Below the pieces are notes generated by a model. It ran no database searches. It had not been told where the DNA came from and saw nothing but the letters and a program-made list of their open reading frames with translations. Positions 49,024 to 58,888 of a stretch of 64,000 bases of DNA are shown here, one piece after another. The stretch lies in contig NZ_LIUT01000001.1 of NCBI RefSeq assembly GCF_001277345.1, forward strand, positions 576,448 to 640,447. The letters run 5' to 3'. The position numbers and the translations under genes were made by a program. This DNA is from Paenibacillus solani (GTDB lineage: Bacteria > Bacillota > Bacilli > Paenibacillales > Paenibacillaceae). Positions within the stretch are counted from its first letter, which is position 1; every line of letters begins with the position of its first letter.

Positions 49024-50751
49024 ATGCGTCAAAGTCAATTGTTGATGACAACGCTGCGCGATGTGCCGTCTGAAGCGGAGGCACTGAGCCATCAATGGAT
49101 GCTTCGCGGCGGCTATATACGGCAAACAGCAGCAGGAATCTATTCGTATATGCCGCTTGGATTACGGGTCTTGCGAAAAATAGAGTCCGTGATTCGACAG
49201 GAAATGGATGCCTCAGGCGGACAGGAGATGCTAATGCCTGCGGTGCAGCCTGCGGAGCTGTGGAAGGAATCGGGCAGATACGATGTTTACGGTGCGGAGC
49301 TCATCAGATTGCATGATCGCCATGACCGGGAATTCGTGCTGGGGCCCACACATGAAGAGGTCATCACGTCCATCGTGCGCCAAGAGATTTCTTCGTACCG
49401 GAAGCTGCCAGTGACCCTGTACCAGATACAAAGCAAATACCGGGATGAACGGCGCCCCCGTTATGGACTGCTGCGGGGACGTGAATTCCTGATGAAGGAT
49501 GCGTATTCCTTCGACCGGGATTGGGAAGGATTGGACGCTTCCTACCGGAATATGTATGAAACGTATGAGAGAATCTTTAGGCGCTGTGGTCTGGACTTCC
49601 GAGCGGTGGAAGCTGATGCCGGTGCCATTGGTGGACAGGGAGAGACCCATGAGTTTATGGCGCTGGCTGATATAGGCGAGGACACTGTCGTCTCCTGCAG
49701 TCAATGCCAATATGCAGCGAATATGGAACGTGCGGAGTCTGCGGTTCCAGAAGAGCATACCGGCAGGGACGCGCTAAAGACTGACCGCAGCTCAGCCATA
49801 GAGCGAATATTGACTCCTAACGTGAGAAGTGTTCAGGAACTGACAAGCTTTCTCCAGGTCGATCCGGAGCAGCTGATCAAGACACTGATCTACCAGGTGG
49901 ATGGGGAAAACGTTGCAGTGCTTGTTCGTGGTGACCGCGAAGCGAATGAAACGAAGGTGAAGTCCTACTTAAGCGCAGAGCTTGCGGAATTGGCAAGTGC
50001 CGAAGCAGTTAAACAAGCGACAGGGGCATCTGTCGGATTTGCAGGACCCGTTGGCCTCAAGTTAAAGGTATTGGTCGATTACGAGGTGGCAGCCATGGAA
50101 GAAGGCATTGCTGGTGCCAACCAGGAGGATGCCCATTTGAAGGGAGTCCGCCCTGGACATGATTTTTCGGTTGAGCACATTGGCGATTTCCGAAATGTAA
50201 CCGAGGGAGAGTCTTGTCCGCGCTGTGGAGCGCCGCTGCAGTTCCATCGCGGAATTGAGCTTGGCCATGTCTTTAAGCTGGGTACGAAATACAGTGATGC
50301 TATGAACAGCATGTATCTGGATATTGACGGCCGGGAAAAACCGCTGATTATGGGCTGTTACGGTATTGGCGTCTCCCGCGTTATGGCGGCCATTGCCGAG
50401 CAGTGTATCACCGAAGAGCGGTTAGTATGGCCGATGTCTGTCGCTCCGTTCCAGGTTCATATTATTCCTGTTTCAGTTAAGGATGAGGAGCAGAAGAGCT
50501 TGGCGGAGCAACTCTACGGCGAGATGATCAAGGCTGGACTAGAGCCTCTTCTGGATGATCGCGACGAACGGGCTGGCGTTAAGTTTAAGGATGCCGACCT
50601 TGCCGGGGCGCCGCTGCGCCTGATCATTGGACGCGGGGCTGCTTCCGGAGAAGTGGAATGGATGGGTGAAGACGGCAACAAGATCAACTTGTCTGCTGCT
50701 GAAGCCGTTCAGCGTACACGCGAAGCAGTGGCTCGGGCACTGAACGGATAA
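49024..50751 (+). CDS. proS: Prolyl-tRNA synthetase (bacterial type)
   Basis: A 575-residue class II synthetase charging tRNA-Pro. Motif 1 region 'GGYIRQTAAGIYSYMPLGLR', motif 2 'QIQSKYRDERRPRYGLLRGR' with 'REFLMKDAYSFD', the inserted editing domain (about 230-400; 'KTLIYQVDGENVAVLVRGDR'), motif 3 'MGCYGIGVSRVMAAIAEQ', then the anticodon-binding domain ('VHIIPVSVKDEEQKSLAEQL'). Length is normal. ATG 49024 follows AAAGGGAG. ATG 48973 lies inside the T-box terminator and is rejected. Expression should rise when tRNA-Pro is uncharged. Confidence 0.95.
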   Translation: MRQSQLLMTTLRDVPSEAEALSHQWMLRGGYIRQTAAGIYSYMPLGLRVLRKIESVIRQEMDASGGQEMLMPAVQPAELWKESGRYDVYGAELIRLHDRHDREFVLGPTHEEVITSIVRQEISSYRKLPVTLYQIQSKYRDERRPRYGLLRGREFLMKDAYSFDRDWEGLDASYRNMYETYERIFRRCGLDFRAVEADAGAIGGQGETHEFMALADIGEDTVVSCSQCQYAANMERAESAVPEEHTGRDALKTDRSSAIERILTPNVRSVQELTSFLQVDPEQLIKTLIYQVDGENVAVLVRGDREANETKVKSYLSAELAELASAEAVKQATGASVGFAGPVGLKLKVLVDYEVAAMEEGIAGANQEDAHLKGVRPGHDFSVEHIGDFRNVTEGESCPRCGAPLQFHRGIELGHVFKLGTKYSDAMNSMYLDIDGREKPLIMGCYGIGVSRVMAAIAEQCITEERLVWPMSVAPFQVHIIPVSVKDEEQKSLAEQLYGEMIKAGLEPLLDDRDERAGVKFKDADLAGAPLRLIIGRGAASGEVEWMGEDGNKINLSAAEAVQRTREAVARALNG

Positions 50752-50795
50752 ATCATACAGATATAAAGTTCCAATTGTAATGGAGGTGAAGAGCA

Positions 50796-51818
50796 TTGAA
50801 TCAGAAGGAAAAGGAACAAGGACCGGATATTCATCATATAGAAGAGCATCAGCTCAGTCAGGTTAAGATTACGTTGTCCAACCCACTGCGATGGGTGAAC
50901 AGTTATGTGCTGCAGGGGGAGGAGGGGACGACCATCATTGATCCTGGACCGCGTACGGATTCCTCGGAACAGGAGTGGCTGGCTGCGATGGAGCAGCTCA
51001 AGATCAACTTCAATGACATTACCTCGATTGTCCTGACCCACCATCATCCGGATCATTATGGGCTTGCCGGGTGGTTTCAGGAACGCACCGGTGCGAAGGT
51101 CTGGATGTCCAAGCGCGCGCATGAGGAAGCGCTGCTGATGTGGGGGAAGGATTCCGTTATGGAGCATACGCTCTTGGCGTCCTTCAGGGAGCATGGTATG
51201 CCGGAAGCAAAGCTTGCTCTCCTGCCTGAGCATCTGGGCAGCTTCTTTCCACAAGTCACACCCCAGCCGGAAGTATCGTACATTAGCGAGCATTTGCCAT
51301 TCCGCATGGGAAACCGGGTATGGGTACCCGTGCAAACAGCTGGCCACGCGCCCGGACATCTGTCTTTCTTTCATGCCGCTGACGGCATCCTCTTATGCGG
51401 CGATGCCGTGCTACCGCAAATCTCGCCCAACGTAAGCCTGCTGCCCGGCAGTGATGCCGAGCCGTTGGCGCTCTACCTCGCAGGGCTGCACCGCCTGCGG
51501 GAGCTGCATGTCCGGACTGCGTATCCCGGACACCGCCACCCGTTCACGCATTTCCGTGAACGGATCGATGCGCTCCTCCTGCATCATGAGGAGCGCCTGG
51601 ACACCATTGCCGGCATGCTGAGCGCAGCCGGACGGCTCACCGCCTTCGAGGTTTGCACCGCCCTCTTCGGCGAGAAGCTCGGCATTCACCAGCTTCGCTT
51701 CGCCATGTGCGAAGCGCTGGCCCATCTCGCCGAGCTGACCCGCCGCGGAGGAGCCGAAATCATCAAAAACGGCGACGGCATGTGCTATTTTTCTGTACGG
51801 AGCCAGCCGCATTCCTGA
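50796..51818 (+). CDS. MBL-fold metallo-hydrolase
   Basis: A 340-residue metallo-beta-lactamase-fold hydrolase of the glyoxalase II/YhfI-like type. Metal motif 'VLTHHHPDHYGLAGWF' (about 74-88), further ligands in 'AGHAPGHLSF', 'LLCGDAVLP' and 'YPGHRHPF'. The C-terminal 80 residues form a winged-helix-like tail ('AFEVCTALFGEKLGIHQLRF') seen in LACTB2-like and Bacillus relatives. The start is TTG 50796 after TGGAGGTGAAGAGCA. It follows proS by 44 bases, perhaps in one transcript. The substrate is unknown. Confidence 0.85.
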   Translation: MNQKEKEQGPDIHHIEEHQLSQVKITLSNPLRWVNSYVLQGEEGTTIIDPGPRTDSSEQEWLAAMEQLKINFNDITSIVLTHHHPDHYGLAGWFQERTGAKVWMSKRAHEEALLMWGKDSVMEHTLLASFREHGMPEAKLALLPEHLGSFFPQVTPQPEVSYISEHLPFRMGNRVWVPVQTAGHAPGHLSFFHAADGILLCGDAVLPQISPNVSLLPGSDAEPLALYLAGLHRLRELHVRTAYPGHRHPFTHFRERIDALLLHHEERLDTIAGMLSAAGRLTAFEVCTALFGEKLGIHQLRFAMCEALAHLAELTRRGGAEIIKNGDGMCYFSVRSQPHS

Positions 51819-51836
51819 TATAGTCAAGATATCGAT

Positions 51837-51894
51837 AAAAACCGTCTCTTCATGCGCTTTGCTTTCATCATGCGTAGAAAGGGCGGTTTTTTGT
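51837..51894 (+). terminator. Rho-independent terminator
   Basis: AAAAACCGTC... pairs with ...GGGCGGTTTTTT over a long arm, T-run at 51887-51892. It lies 19 bases after the MBL gene. Confidence 0.75.
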
Positions 51895-52107
51895 TTAATA
51901 GATTAAAGTCAGAGTTTCTTTAACCCCGCATATAGTTGATGTACCTTCACTATTTATGCAAGGCAATCCTTCCTAGATGTATCCTCATGCACCAATCACC
52001 ATGAACACTTCATATATTCGTACCGAAAAGGCCCCCCTTGGTTCAGTCAGATATTTTCATGTTATAGGATTCGCGTCGTATAAAGTCCCTATAAAGGAGA
52101 ATCTGTC

Positions 52108-53286
52108 ATGAAGAAAAAAGAGGTTGTCGCCATGCTGCTCGCTGGAGGTCAAGGAAAACGGCTGAAGGGTCTGACGAAGACGCTCGCCAAGCCGGCTGTT
52201 TATTTTGGGGGTACATACCGGATCATTGATTTTCCGCTCAGCAACTGCTCGCATTCGGGAATCGACACGGTGGGGGTGCTTACCCAGTATGAACCTTTGG
52301 TTCTGCATTCCTACATTGGTGTAGGAAGCGATTGGGATATGGACCGGCTGAACGGTGGTGTATTCGTGCTCCCGCCCCATGAACGCGAAAACGGAACGAC
52401 CTGGTATCGCGGTACGGCGGACGCCATCTTCCGAAATCTCAAGTTTATTGATCAGTACGATCCTGAGCATGTGTTGATATTATCGGGAGATCACATCTAC
52501 AAGATGGATTACGATCGCATGCTGGCTTATCACAAGGAGAAGGAAGCCGATTGCACCATCTCCGTCATCCAGGTGAGTTCGGAAGAGGCGAAGCGGTTTG
52601 GCATGGTGAATACGGACGAGAATTACCGAATTAACGAATTCGAAGAGAAGCCTGCTCATCCGAAAAGCACGACGGCTTCCATGGGGGTTTATCTGTTTCG
52701 ATGGAAGCTGCTGCGATCCTATCTACTGCGGAATGCAGAGATTCCGGATACGAGTCATGATTTTGGCAAAGACATTCTTCCGAGCATGCTGGCAGACGGC
52801 AAAACGCTGTTCGCTTATCCGTTTGAAGGGTATTGGAAAGACGTCGGCACCATCGAGAGTCTCTGGGAAGCCAATATGGACTTACTGAGCGAGCGGCCCA
52901 AGCTGGACTTAAACGATCCATTATGGCGCATTTATACCCGAAATCCGAATCAGCCGGCAGAATATATTTCTCCGACGGCAAACGTCCGGAACAGCATGAT
53001 TAACGAGGGCTGCACCGTGTGCGGGGACGTAACACATTCGGTTTTATTCTATGGCGTTGAGGTAGGAGAGGGCAGTATCATAACCGATTCCGTCATCATG
53101 CCCAAGGTGCGTATTGGCAAGCATGTACGCATACACCGGGCGATCGTGACCGAGGACATGGTCATTCAAGATTTTGCCGTTATCACTCCGCCTCCTGACG
53201 ATCCCTCCCAAATTATGCTTGTCAGCAGCCAGGACGAGGACGTTCCTAAGCTGCTTGAGTCATTTTCACGCAATACACAAGGATAA
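52108..53286 (+). CDS. glgC: Glucose-1-phosphate adenylyltransferase
   Basis: A 392-residue enzyme making ADP-glucose, the glycogen precursor. '[20 protein letters not shown]' pyrophosphorylase loop (about 9-28), '[19 protein letters not shown]', '[12 protein letters not shown]', '[13 protein letters not shown]' with the catalytic Asp, '[11 protein letters not shown]', then the C-terminal left-handed beta-helix ('[16 protein letters not shown]'). Length normal. Starts at ATG 52108 after AAAGGAGA. First gene of glgC-glgD-glgP. Glycogen made in the mother cell is used during sporulation in Bacillus. Confidence 0.95.
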   Translation: MKKKEVVAMLLAGGQGKRLKGLTKTLAKPAVYFGGTYRIIDFPLSNCSHSGIDTVGVLTQYEPLVLHSYIGVGSDWDMDRLNGGVFVLPPHERENGTTWYRGTADAIFRNLKFIDQYDPEHVLILSGDHIYKMDYDRMLAYHKEKEADCTISVIQVSSEEAKRFGMVNTDENYRINEFEEKPAHPKSTTASMGVYLFRWKLLRSYLLRNAEIPDTSHDFGKDILPSMLADGKTLFAYPFEGYWKDVGTIESLWEANMDLLSERPKLDLNDPLWRIYTRNPNQPAEYISPTANVRNSMINEGCTVCGDVTHSVLFYGVEVGEGSIITDSVIMPKVRIGKHVRIHRAIVTEDMVIQDFAVITPPPDDPSQIMLVSSQDEDVPKLLESFSRNTQG

Positions 53287-53300
53287 GGAGGGGTCTTGAG

Positions 53301-54404
53301 ATGAGAAAACTTATGGGTGTTATTAATTTGGAGCATGAACGGGATGTGCTGAACGAATTGACGTATTACCGATGCGGAGCTGCTGTACCATTTGCGGGGA
53401 GATACCGCTTAATCGACTTTGTGATGTCCAATATGATGCATGCGGGTATTGAAGACATCGCCTTGTTTGTCCGCAGGAAATATCGTTCGCTGATGGATCA
53501 TCTGGGTGAAGGAAGACCATGGGATATGCATCGTAAGCGAGGCGGCCTGTTTATTCTTCCGCCGGATTGGAATGACGAGACAGATGTGTCTTCCGGGGAA
53601 ATGCGACATATTTATAATAATCTCGATTTTTTTGAGCGTGGGACTGCAGAGCATATCGTATATTCCGGCAGTCAGCATATCAGCATGGTCGATTTGAACG
53701 AGGTGTATGAGTACCATTTGAAGCAGGGCGCTGACGTGACGTTGGTTTATACCAAAGTGAAGACGCCAAGAGAGGAGCATCGTTCCTGCACCCGTGTGGA
53801 TGCCGATGCGGATGGCAAGGTGACGGATATCCATTACGAACACAAGCATGATGCGGTATATATGGAGATATTCGTGATGGAGAAATCGCGTTTTTTGGAG
53901 ATGGTCGATCATTGCATAGCCCATGGGGGCAACCATTTTTTCAGGGATGCCATCATGCGCAACCAACATCAGCTGAACATCGCGGGATATGAATATTCAG
54001 GGTATCACGCGGTGATCAATTCGCTGGAAAGTTACTATCGCACTAGTATGAATCTTTTGAATCCGAAGGCATACGACAGCTTGTTTCGCAAGCAGGCCGT
54101 TCACACCAAGATTAAATATGAGGTGCCTGCAAAGTATTTGAATTCGGCGGATGTCAGCAACGCGCTGGTTGCCAATGGCTGTCTGATCGACGGGGAAGTG
54201 AAGAACAGTATATTGTTCCGAGGAGTACAGGTAAAGCGAGGCGCAAGCATTCATAACTCGATTATCATGCAAAAATGCGTCATTGGCGAAAACGTAAGGC
54301 TCGAGAACGTTATTCTGGATAAAGATGTAGTGATCTCGCGGGATCATAAGCTGCAGGGAGACTTTCGGAAGCCTTTCGTTATAGCCAAAGATATCTCTAT
54401 TTGA
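53301..54404 (+). CDS. glgD: GlgD, regulatory-type ADP-glucose pyrophosphorylase subunit
   Basis: A 367-residue paralogue of GlgC. It keeps the fold ('RYRLIDFVMSNMMHAGIEDI', 'GRPWDMHRKRGGLFILPP', C-terminal beta-helix 'VKNSILFRGVQVKRGASIHN') but the N-terminal loop is degenerate ('MGVINLEHERDVLNEL' in place of LAGGxGxRL), as in B. subtilis GlgD, which stimulates GlgC in a hetero-oligomer. It lies 14 bases after glgC with AAGGAGGGG upstream. Confidence 0.92.
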   Translation: MRKLMGVINLEHERDVLNELTYYRCGAAVPFAGRYRLIDFVMSNMMHAGIEDIALFVRRKYRSLMDHLGEGRPWDMHRKRGGLFILPPDWNDETDVSSGEMRHIYNNLDFFERGTAEHIVYSGSQHISMVDLNEVYEYHLKQGADVTLVYTKVKTPREEHRSCTRVDADADGKVTDIHYEHKHDAVYMEIFVMEKSRFLEMVDHCIAHGGNHFFRDAIMRNQHQLNIAGYEYSGYHAVINSLESYYRTSMNLLNPKAYDSLFRKQAVHTKIKYEVPAKYLNSADVSNALVANGCLIDGEVKNSILFRGVQVKRGASIHNSIIMQKCVIGENVRLENVILDKDVVISRDHKLQGDFRKPFVIAKDISI

Positions 54405-54443
54405 TAGGTAGATAAACTATTTTTCGTCAGGAGGAACTTTCTT

Positions 54444-56888
54444 TTGTTTAACAACTTAGAAACATTCAAGCAGGTTTTTACGGAGCATTTGGTGAGTCGA
54501 TTGGGAAAAGGACTTGAGGATGCAACGGCTGAGGATGTATACAAAACCCTCGGCGGTATGATCCGTGAATATGTTGGCCGGGAATGGGCTGCTGCCAACC
54601 GGATATACCGGGATACCGGGCAGAAGCAGGTGTATTATTTCTCCCTTGAATTTTTGATCGGACGGCTGATGGGAAACAATCTGTTAAACCTCGAGGTGCT
54701 GGATATGGTCCGCCGCGGACTTCTGGAGCTGGGGTGGAATTTGGAGGAGATTGAGGAACAGGAGCCGGATGCAGGGCTTGGCAATGGGGGGCTTGGACGC
54801 CTTGCTGCATGTTTTCTTGATTCGTTGGCTTCGCTCAGCTACGCAGGCCATGGATGCGGGATCCGGTATAAGTATGGATTGTTTGAACAGAAGATTGTTG
54901 ATGGTCATCAGGTCGAGCTGCCGGACAATTGGCTCCAGCGGGGAAATGTCTGGGAAGAGCGCCGGGCAGACAAAGCGGTCGACGTACGCTTTTGGGGACA
55001 TGTGGAGGTTAGTGTGAAGGATGGTCGGACCGTCTTTGACACAGTGGATTATGAGCGCGTGCTGGCCGTGCCCTATGATGTTCCGGTGATTGGTTATGGA
55101 GAAGGTCAGGTGAATACACTGCGGTTATGGAGTGCCGAACCTGCGTCGGATATTTCCAGAATCCGTCCGGCCCATTCTCAGAACAGCTATTATAAGTTCT
55201 TGGAATACAATCGTTCGGTTGAATCGATATCGGAATTTTTATATCCGGATGATTCCGCGTACGAAGGCAAGCTCCTTCGGCTGAAGCAGCAGTATTTCCT
55301 CTGCTCGGCAGGCGTTCAGAGTATTCTGAGAACGTTCGACAAGCTGGGAAGAACTTATCATGAGCTTCCCGAGTATGTCGCCATTCATATCAATGACACG
55401 CATCCGACGCTGGTGATCCCGGAGCTTATGCGAATCCTTATTGACGATAAGGGTTTGGGCTGGGATGAGGCATGGGACATTACGAGCCGGACGGTATCCT
55501 ATACGAACCATACTTTGCTTAGCGAAGCTTTGGAGAAATGGCCGATCGGCATGGTTAGAGACCTGTTGCCGCGGATTTATATGATCATCGAAGAGATTAA
55601 TAAACGGTTCTGCGGAATGCTGCTGGAGCGCTATCCGAATGAACATGGTCGCATCTCTCAGCTCGCCATTATTGAGAGCGACCAGATACGAATGGCCAAT
55701 CTGGCGATTGTGGGCAGCTACCATGTGAATGGCGTGGCGGCGCTGCATACAGAGCTGCTGAAGACACAGGTTATGAAACCGCATTTTGAGCTGTATCCGG
55801 AGAGATTTAGTAATAAAACCAATGGAATTACCCATAGACGCTGGCTGATGCATAGCAATCCGGGGCTAAGCCGACTCATCAGCGAGGGGATCGGCACTTC
55901 TTGGATTACGGATCCTTGCCAGTTGATTCAGCTCCAGTCACTCAAGAATGATTCCGCCTTTCGACAGGGAATTCAGCGGATCAAACGGAGTAACAAACAA
56001 CGGCTTGCTGATTTCATCGCAGATAAGCAGGGGATCTTGATCAATCCGGATTCCATCTTCGATGTCCATGTGAAGCGGCTGCATGGCTATAAGCGGCAAC
56101 TGCTCAATATATTACGCGTAATGCATGTATATAACGAGATTAAGGATCAACCGAATGCGGAACGCGTTCCTCGTACCGTCATTTTCGGTGCCAAGGCAGC
56201 CCCTGGTTACTATCTGGCCAAAAGCATTATCAAGCTTATTAACGTCGTTGCAGATGTCGTGAATAACGATCCGCAGGTCAATGACAAACTTCAGGTGCTG
56301 TTTCTTGAAAATTATTCGGTTTCTCTCGCGGAGAAGATTATTCCGGCAGCCGATGTTAGCGAGCAGATTTCCACAGCTGGTAAAGAAGCCTCCGGCACGG
56401 GAAATATGAAGTTCATGATGAACGGAGCTTTAACGATCGGTACGCTGGATGGAGCTAACGTGGAAATGTTCGAGCTGCTTGGGAAAGAGAATATGTTCCT
56501 GTTTGGTTTGAAGCTGGAAGAAGTGCTGGAGTATTACAGGACGGGAGCCTATGTGTCCCGGAAGCGATATGAGCAGGATCCGAGAATAAACCGTGTGCTG
56601 AATCAATTGATATCCCCAGGCCCGTTCTGCTGCCATGAGCTGGAATTCGGGCAGATCCTGCAGTCTCTATTGGATCACAATGATGAATTTTTTGTGCTTG
56701 AAGATTTCGCAAGTTATGTAGCGACGCAGTCGGATATTGATCAAGCATATTTGGATGCCGACTCCTGGGCCGGGAAGTCGATTGTTAATATTGCCCATTC
56801 AGGACATTTTTCAAGCGATAATACGATTCACCGTTATGCTGCGGAGATTTGGAATATCTCCCCTGTAAAAATCGGAGCGAACCGATAA
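54444..56888 (+). CDS. glgP: Glycogen phosphorylase
   Basis: An 814-residue GT35 phosphorylase releasing glucose-1-phosphate from glycogen. 'QEPDAGLGNGGLGRLAACFL' near 112, 'HINDTHPTLVIPELMRIL', 'FDVHVKRLHGYKRQLLNIL', and the PLP-binding lysine in 'KEASGTGNMKFMMNGALTIG' near 650, followed by 'TLDGANVEM'. Length matches the family. Starts at TTG 54444 after CAGGAGGAACTTTC. The glgA synthase and glgB branching enzyme common in Bacillus glg operons are not in this window. Confidence 0.95.
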   Translation: MFNNLETFKQVFTEHLVSRLGKGLEDATAEDVYKTLGGMIREYVGREWAAANRIYRDTGQKQVYYFSLEFLIGRLMGNNLLNLEVLDMVRRGLLELGWNLEEIEEQEPDAGLGNGGLGRLAACFLDSLASLSYAGHGCGIRYKYGLFEQKIVDGHQVELPDNWLQRGNVWEERRADKAVDVRFWGHVEVSVKDGRTVFDTVDYERVLAVPYDVPVIGYGEGQVNTLRLWSAEPASDISRIRPAHSQNSYYKFLEYNRSVESISEFLYPDDSAYEGKLLRLKQQYFLCSAGVQSILRTFDKLGRTYHELPEYVAIHINDTHPTLVIPELMRILIDDKGLGWDEAWDITSRTVSYTNHTLLSEALEKWPIGMVRDLLPRIYMIIEEINKRFCGMLLERYPNEHGRISQLAIIESDQIRMANLAIVGSYHVNGVAALHTELLKTQVMKPHFELYPERFSNKTNGITHRRWLMHSNPGLSRLISEGIGTSWITDPCQLIQLQSLKNDSAFRQGIQRIKRSNKQRLADFIADKQGILINPDSIFDVHVKRLHGYKRQLLNILRVMHVYNEIKDQPNAERVPRTVIFGAKAAPGYYLAKSIIKLINVVADVVNNDPQVNDKLQVLFLENYSVSLAEKIIPAADVSEQISTAGKEASGTGNMKFMMNGALTIGTLDGANVEMFELLGKENMFLFGLKLEEVLEYYRTGAYVSRKRYEQDPRINRVLNQLISPGPFCCHELEFGQILQSLLDHNDEFFVLEDFASYVATQSDIDQAYLDADSWAGKSIVNIAHSGHFSSDNTIHRYAAEIWNISPVKIGANR

Positions 56889-56901
56889 TCTGTTTTATCT
56901 A

Positions 56902-56934
56902 TAAAAAAGATCCGCCACGGTAGTGGCGGATATC
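56902..56934 (-). terminator. Hairpin after glgP, T-tract on the minus strand
   Basis: GATCCGCCAC pairs with GTGGCGGATA around GGTA. An A-run upstream gives a T-tract only for transcripts on the minus strand. It may still stabilise the glgP 3' end. Confidence 0.6.
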
Positions 56935-57076
56935 CATAGGTGCTCTATTGGAATGTTCTTCATCATAGTATATGAACACCGCTCGCAGAAATGACTAGAT
57001 AGATTTACCGATTTATTAGGTTAGCGTGCCCGATTTATTTCTTGGCGGAGTAGCTCATGATTTCCCGATCTAGAAT

Positions 57077-57325
57077 ATGAACCGGGTATCCTACAACACC
57101 GGGATCGATGAGAACGCATTCTGCCATTTCGCGCTCGGCAGCGCGTATCCGGTCAACCTGGAGGGCGGAACCAAGCTTACGAATGAGCAGCTGGCGGAGC
57201 GCGGGGCGAACGTCAGCTTGACCCATGTGGATTTCATGATTGGCTGCGCAGAGCTTGATATCGACGGAGAGCTGCCGGACGGCACTATCGAGCCTGTCTT
57301 CCGGAGGGGCAATTGGGCTTACTAG
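57077..57325 (+). pseudogene. C-terminal remnant of an M29 aminopeptidase
   Basis: The 82 codons match only the C-terminal end of M29 (AmpS/PepT-like) aminopeptidases: 'YNTGIDENAFCHFALGSAYP', 'NLEGG', 'SLTHVDFMIGCAELDIDGEL', ending 'VFRRGNWAY'. The family is about 410 residues. The metal site is incomplete, and upstream sequence (56,940-57,070) shows no more of the gene. There is no ribosome binding site at ATG 57077. It is therefore a deletion remnant, perhaps left by recombination, with a terminator still in place. Confidence 0.75.
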
Positions 57326-57333
57326 AATAGACG

Positions 57334-57410
57334 CAAAGAAACCGTCAGAGCGGTGAACTGCACCTCTTTCCATTGAGGATGCAGTCCACGCGACTGACGG
57401 TTTCTTCTTA
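57334..57410. terminator. Bidirectional terminator
   Basis: AAAGAAACCGTCAG (57335-57348) pairs with CTGACGGTTTCTT (57394-57406), with an inner ACTGCA...TGCAGT stem. It lies between the aminopeptidase remnant and the minus-strand secreted protein. Confidence 0.85.
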
Positions 57411-57418
57411 TTTAAGTA

Positions 57419-57787
57419 TTAGAGGAAGCGTGCATATGTCGTTAAATCTGCCAGCGAGCCGCTGTGCGAGTAGCGGATAATATAAGTGCCTTGTGAGAAG
57501 TTGGTATTGAAGTTAATCGTGTAGCTGACGACATTCGGATTCGAGAAAATATTCGAACGGCTGCTCTCGACCAGCACTTCCGTGCCGCCTGTTACTTGAT
57601 AGACGTTAGCAAAGATGACCCCTGCGGCAGGCGAGCCGCTGAAATAAGCCGAGCCCGTAATAATCAGCGTGCCTTGGCCCGTCACCGTATCGGTGCGGTT
57701 GAGCGGAACGGATGCGCTCGCAACAGCAGAAGTCATGAGAAGCATAACAACAGTCATGAGCAGGATAGCTACCTTTTTCAATTTCAT
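57419..57787 (-). CDS. Small secreted beta-rich protein
   Basis: A 122-residue exported protein. Signal peptide residues 1-26 ('KKVAILLMTVVMLLMTSAVA', cleavage ASA). The mature part of about 95 residues is rich in Ser, Thr, Asn and Gly with alternating strands ('GQGTLIITGSAYFSGSPAAG', 'VVSYTINFNTN', 'TYIIRYSHSGSL'). It resembles a single Ig-like or jelly-roll module. No cysteine and no enzyme motif. ATG 57787 follows GAAAGGGCGATATGA. Function unknown. Confidence 0.75.
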   Translation of the reverse strand: MKLKKVAILLMTVVMLLMTSAVASASVPLNRTDTVTGQGTLIITGSAYFSGSPAAGVIFANVYQVTGGTEVLVESSRSNIFSNPNVVSYTINFNTNFSQGTYIIRYSHSGSLADLTTYARFL

Positions 57788-58111
57788 TCATATCGCCCTT
57801 TCAAATTGGAGGATGGTAGAAGGAGTTCCTCTCTAGGTGCATGAATGCTGGCCAGCGTTCTGTTGTGTTGTGAAAACCCTTCTGCGTTTCATTATACTTA
57901 GCATACAGGTTGAATATGTGAATATTCGTGTTGAAATATTGCTAATAATTTGTTTCAGGTATGGGGCCTCCATTTAATCTTTTATTATAGAAGAAACCCA
58001 CCGTATCTGGGGGTGAGGTTTCATGCGATCCACCTGTAATCGTCTATGATTCTTTAATAACAAACGGTAGTCTCATAACTATATTCGGCATAACCTCTCT
58101 CGTATTAGCAC
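57788..58111. other. Intergenic region upstream of the small secreted protein
   Basis: No gene seen. AT-rich sequence near 57895-57950 probably includes the promoter of the minus-strand secreted gene. A hairpin AAACCCACCG / GGGGGTGAGGTTT (about 57993-58021) is present without a strong T-tract. Confidence 0.4.
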
Positions 58112-58148
58112 AGAAAAGGAGATTCGCATGAGGCGAATCTCCTTTTTA
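58112..58148. terminator. Bidirectional terminator of pgpA
   Basis: GGAGATTCGC (58118-58127) pairs with GCGAATCTCC (58133-58142); TTTTT follows on the plus strand and TTTTC on the minus strand. It ends the minus-strand gene at 58160. Confidence 0.85.
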
Positions 58149-58159
58149 AGCTGTTTCAC

Positions 58160-58723
58160 TTAATCTTTTGGAAGTTCCTCGGTAGTACCATACAACTCGA
58201 TTTCTCGGTCGGCTTGCTTGCGATGAGCGATTCGGCTGCTGGCGGCAGCGGCAATCGCACCGACGATATCATCAAGGAATGTATGAACCCGGCCGCTTGT
58301 TTTATCGTTTAATTGTTCAAGAATACCAGGTTTGAGCTTGTCGATATATCCATAGTTGGTGAAGCCGATGCTTCCATATACGTTCACGATGGAGAATGCC
58401 AAAATCTCATCCACGCCATATAGACCTTCATCGTTGGCCAGCATTTCTTGAAGCGGAGAAAAGAGCTTGCCTTCCTCTGCCAAAATATCTAACTGAATTC
58501 CCGTTAATACCGCATTTTGAACTTCGCGTTTGCTGAGCACGGCATCCACATTCTCTATGCATTCTTCCATGGTTAGAGACGGATAGTATTTTTTTTGAAG
58601 GATCATCACCAGTTCCGCGATTTCCTCCAACTTGATCCCACGCTTATGGAGCAGGCTCCGCGTCGCCTCCGCTACTTTTTTACTGTTCAAACTATACGGA
58701 ATGTTTAAATCGTTTTCTGCCAT
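58160..58723 (-). CDS. pgpA: PgpA-like phosphatidylglycerophosphatase A
   Basis: A 187-residue protein of the PgpA/YutG family, which dephosphorylates phosphatidylglycerophosphate. Family marks: 'VDEILAFSIVNVYGSIGFTN', 'LKPGILEQLND', 'VHTFLDDIVGAIAAAASSRI'. The Gram-positive forms are soluble-looking and this one has a helical N-terminal extension ('RSLLHKRGIKLEEIAELVMI'). ATG 58723 lies 7 bases after GAGGTGA. Longer readings to 58885 lack a site and overlap the gerM promoter region. Confidence 0.85.
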   Translation of the reverse strand: MAENDLNIPYSLNSKKVAEATRSLLHKRGIKLEEIAELVMILQKKYYPSLTMEECIENVDAVLSKREVQNAVLTGIQLDILAEEGKLFSPLQEMLANDEGLYGVDEILAFSIVNVYGSIGFTNYGYIDKLKPGILEQLNDKTSGRVHTFLDDIVGAIAAAASSRIAHRKQADREIELYGTTEELPKD

Positions 58724-58888
58724 GGTGGAACTCACCTCATTTTCGTGGTTATGAAAGATGCTTACGACGATTGTACTTTTTCCGCCCCCCTTTGTCCAGA
58801 AAGGGGAAAACTGAGAGTTATTTTTTTGAAAAGGGCTCGTATACATAGGAGTACAACCTGTACAAAAAATGTTAGGGAGGAACAATAC

